A DNA stretch of 64,000 nt from Metaphire vulgaris (taxonomy: Eukaryota > Annelida > Clitellata > Crassiclitellata > Megascolecidae). Of the stretch, positions 10,208 to 22,200 are shown piece by piece. The position numbers and the translations under genes were made by a program. Location of the stretch: the NCBI GenBank assembly GCA_018105865.1, contig CM030845.1, positions 7,727,390 through 7,791,389 on the forward strand, written 5' to 3'. The number at the start of each line of letters is the position of its first letter. Positions within the stretch are counted from its first letter, which is position 1. The notes under the pieces were generated by a model. The model searched no databases. It was not told the origin of the DNA and saw only the letters and a list, made by a program, of their open reading frames with translations.

Positions 10208-13200
10208 CTGAAGCAAAAATTACACACATTACTGTTGCAAAATGCAGATTTTGTAAAACATAGTTACTATTATGCCTATGGATCCATCAATATAGTACGC
10301 ACGCACTGAGGAGGGAGGTGGATTTTGGAGATCCAGTGTATGCAGTGTGTAAGTAAGTAAGTAAAATCTTGTAAATTTATATAGCACTTTGGAAAGTAGT
10401 ATAGTAGCTGAGAGAGTGGGGTTGAAAATACAGTATGCCTTTTTGAATGCATACTATATGGATGAGCCCTATATGGTTATCATTGGTCACATAGTCACGT
10501 GAAATCTCTTTTATTCATTACATTAGAATCCCACTATATCGAAGCTCAAGGCACCGCAATAGATACTTCGATATATCCGAGTTTCAATATATCCAATTAA
10601 AAGCCAACATTTTGCTTTGGACAAATGTGCATGGCCAGTTATTATACCACGTAAAATTTTGACTTTATTCCAAAATATTAAGATCTACATCAACAGATGT
10701 TAAAAATAATGTCTATACTACATAAACAAATCAAAGGAAAAAAGTATAAACCAATACAGTAGAATCCCAATATATCAACTCACTTATATCGAACTCCCGA
10801 TTATATCTAAATTGAAGCGCTGGTCCTGCCCAACACAATGTTAATAAATACAAGAGACCCCAATACATCAAACTCACCTATTTCGAAACCTCGCTTAAAT
10901 CGAAACTGCTTTTTAAGTCCCTGTCAATCAGAAGCCCATCAGATATATTGAAGTTAACTCAGTATATAAAAGAACATTTGTTATCGAGGTCCCTTGAGCT
11001 TTGACATAACAAGAATCAACTGCAAATATTTTACTTTGGTCAACGGCCCCGGGAAATCTTTGTTTATCTTACCTCCCTCGCATATTCTGCTGACCGCGGA
11101 ATACCTCTATTAAGCCGCTACACTCAAGCCCCACCAGACACAGAGTTAGGCAATGGAAGGGGAAAGGCATATGGCATAGGCGGTGATCATAGGGATGTTG
11201 GAGATGTCGGGATACCCCATGACTGTGCCACTGGGAGTCCAACAGATTCTGGACACCCCAACATAAATGCTGCAAATCTAGTATCTACAAATAGTTGCTT
11301 CAAGTCTGGCTGTAAGCTGCAGTCTGTGTGGCTGTGGTATGCCTAGGTTAGTCACAGTCCAGAGTCCATGTCTGCCTACTTGAAAGTTGACCTAAATGAC
11401 CATCTAAACATTTGAGTAAAGGCAACCTATATCTTATTAATGGGTATTGAAAGTATTACAATCCTTCTACAAATGATGGGGCTCATGAGTCAGACATGGC
11501 AGTCCATCACAAAAAAAGTTTCTGAACCACTGATGTCACTGAAGTAATTACACTCCCGAAGTAAAAATACTTGTTATAGGCTTCTATCATTTTGCCATCA
11601 GTGAATTAATAAAGTCTACGGGCATGAAACCAGCTATTCAAAGGATGTTAGTTCATGTACAGAATGTACTAAAGCTCACGGATATCTATAAATATTTTTT
11701 ACAAATTTTGCAGCGGTTATATTCCGGTATCCCGTTAAATAGGGAGGGAAGCGTTGAATGGAACCGTCCAATGTAAGGTCTGGAAAGTTTCAAGTTTTGT
11801 GTCAGATCACCGCTTATGGCATAAAGGTTGGGACTCCACTTTTTTACCAAAGTTTATGCCTATGGCTGGACACGCATGCCATCAAAATATATGTTACATG
11901 TAGTACGGGTATTTATTCCCGTCCAACATTAACTGACTTCTATACAGGGCGTCTCTTTGAGGTCATCTCCCTCTACCTGGTTGACAGCTGATCTGTAAAC
12001 AAAGTCATTTCGGTCTTGCTCCCTCCCTCTCTTGGAAGTTGGAAGCAGATACCGTACTTTGTCCACAGAGTCATTGAGCTTGTTCGCTGTCAGCAGACTG
12101 GTCGGTGTTTCTTGGCCTCATTAAGTCAGCTTTGATAAAACAGTAAAACTTTAAAAAATCGAGATTTCAGAAAAATAGATTTTTATTATTTGTAACATTT
12201 GCTTTTGTAAATCTCAATGTTTTAGCCTAAAATCGACATTTTAGATGGTACGATAGGCTGGCATGCACATTTTGCCGAAACCTAAGTTCAAGATATCCGG
12301 ATTTACAAATGGACATACAAGGCAGTCAAAAACTGTGGTCGTAAAAATGGAGGACATCAAAATTGAAATCATGACAAAAGTAAATTTAGAAGTAGAAATA
12401 CCAATAACCAACATAATTATTAACAATTTCATTCACTAATAAATCTATTGATTGCATTTACCTTTGTCATCCGCATCATCCCGGTCACGTGGACGACCAG
12501 GTCCTCTAGTATCTACAGCAGAAACAGCATCACATGACCACTTCATTGCACGAATTATGGTCACAATGTGTGTGTGCACGCATGTACATATATGCATACA
12601 GACAAATAGACACTAGTTTTTCAACTGCTGCTAAGTAACTAACAAAAAGCTTCAACGATCACATAATGAATAACATATCAGGTTCAGTAAACCTACTGGA
12701 TATCAGTCTTCACCACAGATTTTTCTCTCAGGTAGAATGTCATAACTTAAGTGAATTATATAAATATATGAGATTCAACACTCAGGCCATAACAGTTTTA
12801 AACTAGTGTGATCAAGTTATCATGCAATATTTTACCTTTGCTTCTCCAATCATCCTTTCCTGGCGCCCGATCATCTCGAACCGGTCCTCGATCATCTCGA
12901 ACCGGCCCTCGATCATCTCGCACCGGCCCTCGATCGTCTCGCACCGGCCCTCGATCGTCTCTTCTCCACTCCCGGTCATTTCCACGAGATACAGGACCAC
13001 CACGGCCATCACGGAAATCCCGAGGTGGTGGATTGCGGCTGCCACGATCCCTGTCCTGGTCAAAATCTCTGCCTGATCTTTCAGAATCGAAGTCCCGTCT
13101 TTGATCTTTGCCATCTCTCCAAGATCGGTCATCTGTAGCAGGGCCCCTGCGCCAAGAATCTGATCCACGATCATCTCTGCCGCCGCGATCATCTCTGCCG

Positions 13201-16200
13201 CCGCGATCATCTCTGCCACCTCGATCATCTCTGCCACCTCGATCATCTCTGCCACCTCGATCATCTCTACCGCCTCGATCGTCTCTGGATCTGTAATCAT
13301 CTCTGGGGCCACGATCATCTCTAGGAGGACCGCCTTTTCTCCACGAGCCATCATAATCATCCCCACGTGGAGGTCCCCAGCGCTTCTCTTCTCTCGGACC
13401 ATCCTCCTTATGCAAATCATCGCGTGGTAGCCTATCTCTCCACTTTGAAGATTCATCATCTCTTGGAGGTCCCCTGCGGTCATCATCCCTCATGGGTCCT
13501 CTGCGCTCATCATCTCTGCTGGGCCCTCGGCGGCCATCGTCTCTCATGGGTCCTCTCCGATCATCATCCCTTTCAAATCCTCTTCTATCGTCATCTCTTG
13601 GTGGTCCTCTTCGATCATCGTCCCTCATGGGACCTCTTCGATCGACTTCTCTAGTAAAGCCCTTTCGATCGTCATCCCTTGGCGGTCCCCTTCGTTCATC
13701 ATCAGCTTTTCTCCAGTTATCATCTTTGTCATCATCACTGCAACAATAACAGTCATAAGTTTCAAGACACATATCATTTGCCAGCAAATAAATAAATTTG
13801 AGATCTGGCAGTCTTCAATACAAAAAAACTCTGAAAACAAGCATCAAGTGAAGTAGCCCGTAAAAGAGACGGCTGTAAAGGCGAGCAGTAATGTCAGGTA
13901 ATTTAATTACTTAAAATTGTGAATGACCTTAATGATAGTAATAATGTGCAATACATTGAAATACCAAACTGCGGCTTTTGAAACTAAAAATCTATCATTA
14001 CTGTCTCAAACAGAGACAACAAAGTTTGTTTAGGGTCCGTCCATATAGTACATATTCACTGAGGGAGAGGGGGTTGGATTTAGGAGATTTTGCCTATGTA
14101 CGCTTTGCAAACGGGGGAGGGGTTGAAAATATGCTTTTCTGCGTAAGTACCATATGAATGAACCCTTAGATTACCGTTGTGGTTTCTTCCAGCTTTCGTC
14201 CTTGGCTTTTTCCCTTGATCTCCAACCGCCTTCCTTTGGTGCACTCCAAGACGACGGTGGCCCATCAGGTGCATCGCGTCTCCAACCTTCTTCCCCTCGT
14301 TTTGGACCATCAGATTCTGCATCTCTGAAGTAACAAAGATAAAGCAAACAAGCACACACTTAGACCAGACTAAACTTTTGGACAAAGCAACAAAAATCAA
14401 AATTTCTTTTCAAATCAAAATATCAAAATTTAATCAAGCATACTTGAAGTCGCATACACTAAAAATTAAGTCCTAGTTCTCACTTTAATTTAAAAATATA
14501 ACTGATTAAAATGTTCATATATCAGAAGTCATCGATTGCTTTGAAGATGGTAAAATTATTAACCTAAGTTTGTCTCTTGGCCGGATGGGGTCGTCCTTTT
14601 CATCCTTCTTTCGTTTTTCTTCCTGTTCCCGTTTTTCCTCAATCTCACGTTCTCTCTGGCGCTTCTTCTCTTCTATCTCTTCGAGTTTCTTAAGTTTCTC
14701 TCTGTACTCAGCTTCGATCAGCTCACGCTTTTCACGAGCAATTCTCTCTTCCTCTTCTTTTTCTATAAACCAAACATCCATGCATTTAAATTTAGCATTC
14801 AGTTACCGGTACTTGGAAATCAATAATTACACCATAATCTGACGATCCAATGTGCATGAATTAAATTACATTTTAAAATTAAACAGCTCTTTTTTTACTT
14901 CAGTATCAATATAACAGGACAACTGCTTTCAAAAACCACTGACAATATAAATTCCACGGCAAAACTGATTCTTACGTCGTTTCAGTTCTTCGTCTTTTTT
15001 CCTTTGTTCTGCTTCCTGTTTTGCAGTCAACCATTTCACTCTTCTATCTTCCTTGCGTTTCTCCTTGCGCTCGGCCAATCGTTTTTTCTTTTCTTCTGCC
15101 AGCCTTTTCTCAAAGTCAGCCAGCTTGTCCTGCAAAATACAACGGCTTACCATAACAGTAATGCCAAAAATGTGTGCATTGAAAACAGCCCGGCAAATGA
15201 CCAAACAGGATTTAAGATACGATATCTCACGTAACAGTTAAAATGCTACCCCTCGGTCGTGGTGTCAGAATCAGTCAATAACAGCGGGCTTGCATGCAGT
15301 CGCACAGATAGACATATTGATCATATTACATCGAGGCAATTAATTAAATCTGCAGAAGTCTCTGACATAAGCCAAAAAAAGCTTATTCTACCTTGTAAAC
15401 GTTCTGGCGCTCTTTCTTCAACTTCGCCATAAATTCATCTCTGTCGAAGCGAATCCGCTCCAGTCTATCTCTCTGAGCAATTGCCAAATTGCGCTCTTTC
15501 TGCATATTAGCAATCTGCAACAACAAATGCACCAATTCAAATTGTCATAATATAACTCTATTTCGTGTGATTTTCTCAAATCCAGCTTTCCGGAGATAGC
15601 ATATTAATAAAATAAAAAATTCAACGATGATTTATCCCCGACGTGTCAAAGCAATATACGTTACGGAAATATTTACTAAATATCACAATAAAATTACCCG
15701 TTCTTCTTCAACTTCTTCCCAAAACTTTTTCATTTCCACCCTCTCCTGTTCGTGCAATGCCTGAATCAAAGGTATTTCCTCCAGCCGTTTGGCTCTCTCA
15801 AAGTAATCATTCTACAAACACAGCAAATAGTAATTGCATCATATAGCCTCAAGAGTAAAGGACATTAAATCATAATGCTGGTAATAATGTAAATAAATCA
15901 TTTACATGCTTAACCAATAAGCAGAACAATACAAAAGCCATAATGCAAGATACAGAGGATCCCACTTAATCGCATACCGCTTAATTGCATAACCCGCATA
16001 ATCACATAACAACATAAAAACCTGAACCAGTGTTTTGTGCGTACAATTAATTATCAGACATCCCGGCTATTCGCATAGCCCAGTTAATCGCATAAGCAAG
16101 GCTGGCACAGCACCTATGCAATTAAGCAGGTTTAACTGTACTTCATTAAACATTTCTTTAAAGTGAACATAAACAAACTAAAAGAATATTGTCACCCTGC

Positions 16201-19200
16201 CATGTCATACATCAGCTTTTATTCAGCATGGTTCTTTTTCACTCAGGATATAAAGCAGCCTATCACGACACAATTAATGAAGCCAGTAAAACCAAACATC
16301 TGTGCAAGTAATTAACGTGTTCTATTAAAACTGAAGCTGCATGCCTTCTTCTCTTGAGCCTTCAGTTTATCTTCCTTCTCCCGCTTTTCTTTTTCTAGCT
16401 GCTCCACCTGTTTTGCCATGATGTCATCAACGTCCATGGAAGCCAGCGTCTAAACGAATCAACACAATAAGCCCAGGAATGTTAAACTTCTGCAGTCAAA
16501 GAATAACAGTTCCCCAATAAATGTCTTTAAAAATTTTGTTTACAAGACCAAGATAGACATCAATCATTAAATTAATTCAGCAACTCACGTCTTCACTAAT
16601 GTCTGCAAAAGCCTTGGCGCCGACTGAAGTACTCTTTAGCTGCTCCAATCTCTCTTTGGCAACCTTCTTCTGAATGTCTCTGTGTTCGTCCATGCGCCTC
16701 TGTTTGTCCCGCTCCTCGGCCTCTCGACTCAGGCGTGCCTGTTCAGCCTCCATCTGCTTGCGCTTCTGTTCCTCTGCAATTTCGTGTTCCACTTTTTCCT
16801 GTCAAGTAGCCATAAACAATATTAAGGAAAAAGCGTGTGATGCAAAGACAAATACCGTAAAAATTTTATTACATTTTTACTCACAGAGTCCGAGCATTAT
16901 ACCCTTCTTTCCAAGTCAAACACCATTCCCACAGGTAGGCATCCAAAATATCAAATATAGGTTCCTTATAAGCTGTGGATGCACAATTGATGTTACTTAC
17001 ACAAGTGAAAAACCAGTAACTGGCACCAGTCTAACAATTCCTTTAAATGTTTTCAATGAAACGATTTTTATCTTTTGAATTCATCAGCCATATTAAAAAT
17101 AATTGTTACTAAGGGTAACATTATAAGATAAAGTGCTCCGAGAAAAAAAATTATAGCCAAACAACTAAATCATCAAGCAAAATAACGTCAACATGATCTA
17201 GCCAAGCCCGACTAAGTTGGATCAACTAACTCTCTGAACAGTTAGATTTTCAAGTTCTTCCTTCCTTTCTTCGATCATCTGCCGTCGGCGCAACATGTAC
17301 GAATGATCTTTCTTGGCCGTCTGACGATACGTCTGCAGGATCTGAACCCTCAGCGTCTCTCTGGTACCCTGCGGATTGTCAAAATATTAATAAACGTGCT
17401 TACATGATTAATATGATGAGTCTATAAACTTGTTAAAGTTTGTGTCTTCAAAAATACACACACGCACACACAGACACATATCACACACAAAATTATTAGC
17501 ACAAATGCAGTGTGACCTGTTCTGGTGCAGTCTTTGCTACCATTACAAAATAAGAAATGAACTAATTCCAAATAAATCAAACACGACTTATCCCAAAGTT
17601 AATATAACTTTATCGTGGAAATTAGAATATCTGGAAAACGCATTCATAAATCTTTTCCATACAATGAAGCAAAATAAGGTTGTTAAAACCACAGGAAGTA
17701 AAGGACCAGTTAACCATTCAAAAAAACTGGTTAACCAGTCATTAGTGGTAGAAAGGTGTTCTTCCCTGGCCTTGAAGTAGGCCACCATTGCAGACTGAAG
17801 GTTGGAGAGAGATGACCTACTGTATTATCTGGAACTGTATGATGCAGATGTGAGACTGCTAGATTAATGTGGACTTTCAGGGGTACACGAGTCATGATAT
17901 CTCAGTGCAATCCACATGCCCATAGCGCTATTGGCACTCACACCCTAATTGAAGTTACGGTTAACCGGTCAAAGTTAAAAGGACCGAACCATGCTCTTAG
18001 AACCAGTTAACTGGTTAGCCGGTTAACCGTTAACAACCTTAACGTATTCTTAAATTTAACTGAATATTGTGAAGTGTAGCAAAAATATGCAGATTTCAAT
18101 TCAATTAAATGAATGAACAACACTCAAACTGATTGTCACAGTATGAACCAAAGTAATAACATTTTAAAATGCACCAAATTAGCAATGTCCAAAATTTGCA
18201 ATGTCTGTACACATGACATTTCTTAATCCCTTTAATCAATCACCTGTATCTCCTTTGGGTTGATAACAGAATTAGCTTTCTCCAAAGCACGTGCCATAAG
18301 CATCAACTGGTTTCGAATATGTTCACTGGGCATGCTCTGTATCTGTGGTCCTTCTTGAGTAAAATCCTGACCCATGCTCAAGATGGTCCCAAAATGCAAT
18401 GACCTCGTGCAGTGATTGATGCGAACCTAAACGCAAGCGCAGCGTATTTCAATGTTATTTTTTAAATAGGTTCATTTAGTCAACACAATGCAACAATACT
18501 AAGCAAAATCTAACATAATCTAATCCAGTGGGTTTTAAACTTTTCCTCTTATGGAGTGCACATAAAAGTTGCATTTTGGGTGAAGCATTTCTCTAAAGTT
18601 TCATTTTAGAAGGGATCTGTGGGCAAACTAAAACACTTTGGGCCAAATTTGGCCCAAGGTGTTTTAGTTCACTAATCTAACCAATAACTTGAAAATTTGA
18701 ATGCACGTGTAGTTAACATGATGGCTAAGCATTAAAAATTCAACATATGAAATATATTTACATTATCCCATTTCTAAAATAATGAAATTTCATCTGAAAT
18801 CTCCATAATTTATCTTTATGACAATCACATTCAAATAAAAGATTATAAAAGCTGTACATTAAATACTAACTCTTATTCTATTCAGAAAAAAACACAATTT
18901 GCTGTTACCTGTAGTTCCAAACTCTTGGCAGCATCCACAATGACTCTTTCAAGTCGGAACTTACTCACGAATGGCACCATTTCCGCCAACCTGTCAAAGC
19001 TGATTGTCTGGTACACCTGTGACACCTGCATAGCACACAAAATAATAAAACAATACCATCCAATTGACACAAAAGCCATTCAATGCCATGAACTTCTCTA
19101 GAAGGAATAACAAAAAAGTAATATATCTTAGCATGACTGCACAGAGATGACAAAATGGTCCCATCCTGTTCTAAGCATATCATTAATAAAATTAACCAAT

Positions 19201-22200
19201 ATCAATGTTCATATCAGAGTCTAAAAATAGATTCCCTTCACAACAATATAAGCACAGAAGACAATGTCATGCCAAATATAAATTTTATCTTAGAATAAAC
19301 CTTGACATCTGCTCTTATAGAAATTTTCAGCACTGCCATAAAACATTTCAAAAATCATGAAACATAAAACTTATATCCCAAAAATCCAATAAAAATACAT
19401 ATTTTGAAACACAGTAGAATAAAACATAGATTCTGAAACAAATTCTGAAATATCATATGCCTCTGAAACTGGCCTGAGTAAATCTCTTTGATTGTAGTTC
19501 TTGTTTTGGTCATGTCAGTGCAAAAGGAATTTACATTGACAAAGATCATTTTCATCAAATGATAGCTGTCATTACTTTCATCATTTTACCTGTTTAATAA
19601 GATGCATAATGGTGATATCCTCCAGTGCAGTTGCATACTGTTTCAACTCCTCTTTCTCTTTGATGAACTCCAAGTAAGTTGTCACAGTGTTACAGAGCTT
19701 GAGTGGATTAAATTCCACCTCAAGCCACTGGTACAAGTTGGCCAAATCAGGATAAACATGTTGAATGATTCCACTTTTAACCTATACAAAGATTAAATAA
19801 TACTGAAGACGTTCAAGATTCTGATAGGGCAATGATGAACTCAAGTTCATGAAAAGTAAGCATGTATTCTGAATTTCTGACATAATACCATATTATGTCA
19901 ATGGGGCAGGAAGTTAGCAGAGTGGTAATAACGTTGGATGATGGAGCAGGAGGTCACGGGTTCGAGTCCCACAGGAGCCCTGAAGGTCGACTCAGCCTTT
20001 TTCATGATGGTAAAATGAGGAGCAATGGCAACATTGCGAAGGTAACCACAGGATTGGCGGAATGACTGGAAACCGGAGATCAGCACCGGCACCTACGGGC
20101 ACAGAGCCTATGGATGAACGTTACTTTACTTTATGTCAATCTACTATGACATGGCAAAGCTCTAAACAATACTTTTAATAGCCTCATTGATTGTAGCTGG
20201 AAAATAAATCTTTACAACAGTTCAAAATTTAATAATAAAATAATAAAAATTAATAAAATAATAAAAATAATAAAAGTTAATAAAATAATAATAAAAAAAT
20301 AATAAAAGTTAATAATAATAATAATAAAATATGTAGGCAACACTCTAATACACATAATCATTATGCAATTTAATATAGCTCTAATGTGAAAAAGTTTTTA
20401 ATCTAACCATTACACAGAATACAAAATTGAGCATTAAAAATGTGTGTAACAAGACAGTATATAAAATAAATTGATAACTGCAAGTACCAAGTCTCTGATA
20501 AGCGACTGTCTCGTCGGAGGCTCCTTAAGAGATAGAAGAGTTGCAAGACGCTTCTGCTTTTCACGAATGCTGTCGTCTTGCTCAAGAATGTGATCAGTCT
20601 GGTTACGAGATGCAGTGAACGGAATAGCCAAAGTAGCACACACCACACGGGACGAAAGTCTGAAAATTAATTGACAGATTCCATTAAACGTTTCCATTCC
20701 TCTGAGAAAATTAGAAACGCTATGCAAAGCATAAACAACTTAACAATTTGAAACATAAACAACTTAACAATTTAAAGCATAAACAACTTAACAATTTGAA
20801 GCATAAACAACTTAACAATTTGAAGCATAAACAACTTACCAATTTGAAGCATAAACAACTTAACAATTTGAAGCCTAAACAACTTTACAATTTGAAGCAT
20901 AAACAACTTTACAATTTGTGCTTCAAAAATTAACTTAGAACTCATATTGTGAATACCATACTCCCAATTTTTTGTGCCATAAAAAGAAATAAAACAATCA
21001 GTTTCCTCACTTCTGAAGTTCATGCTCCGATATGTTCTTGCGCTGTTCGCGGTACAGGTTGTATAGTCTGTGCCAGGAGCATGCATGGAACATATAGTTG
21101 CCTGATTTCCACAAGACAAGACCAAGCTTCTGATAGTAATTAGCCATGAGAGAAGGCCGAGCCTGCTTCTTTGATAGAATAATGAGGCGATGAATGCCTT
21201 CTACGGCCTTATAGGCCTCCTACGACAAAACAATCCAGAACTAGGTTCACACAAAGTTCTTGTATTTAATGAAAAGCAAAACTTTTAAAGAAATAATAAA
21301 CACCGTAAATGCATCTCAGGAGAGCCAAAGGTCCATTACAATGACAAATCTAGACATGCATACGATGCAGTAACCTAAAACATCAAGCTCACCAGTGATG
21401 ACTAAATTCACAAGTTTTCAGATAAATTTCGACCAAATATCTTCTTTTCTCTTAGTCAATATCCAAATATTCAATTCGTAGATAAATGTTATAGGTCAAC
21501 ACTGGAGGCAAGTATATAGTTAGCATCACATGGTCATCAGCTCAAGTAAGAAAGCCCTGCCTACGAACCCACAATGGCAATTTCTCAGTAATCTATTGCA
21601 CCTCAACTGAAATTAAACATATATCAGTCTTGATTAACCCCTTAATCGGCCATTTATTTGTAACATAATGTAAAATGGATGAGTATTCTCAGGACAGCCA
21701 GTTAAGGGGTTAATATTTGCAGGGAACGATTGGAATTGGGAACTCAGGACGATTGGCCTTTATCTAGTGCTAAAGATGCTGATGCTGTGTTAAATTTTCC
21801 ATGCATTTTCATGGCAAACAATGCCAGTTAAATTATTATGTGAAAAATCAAGACTTTATGTTATAAAAATTGGTGCTATCCAACCTGCCACAGTTCAATC
21901 TGGATTGCACTGTCAAGAAGCACTAGCTTCGTCTCCAAGTGCATCGTCTGACTCTCAGCATTGTTCAGGTTGATTGACCGCTGCTGGTTCTGATGTTTGA
22001 GAACGTGCTCCATATGAGTATGCAACTGTTTGTACAAAATACAAATTTACCACTTTATTTACCGCTTTAAATATTTATATATTTATTATATTTACCGCTT
22101 TATATAGTATAATCAGAATGGAAGAAATAAGAAACCCAAAACAAATTTTCAACTACAAACCAGAGGGAAGAAGATCTAAAGGAAGACCGAAAAGACGATG

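Noticed and set aside
12808..13749. Antisense open frames with SSLPPR or SRTGPR repeats
   Set aside because: They are shadows of the eIF3a repeat exon on the opposite strand.
19903..19975. Functional tRNA gene
   Set aside because: A and B boxes are present, but the acceptor stem does not pair well and the unit has a SINE body, tail and target duplication.
20730..20918. Possible CRISPR-like array
   Set aside because: Units are directly adjacent with no unique spacers, and the host is a eukaryotic intron.
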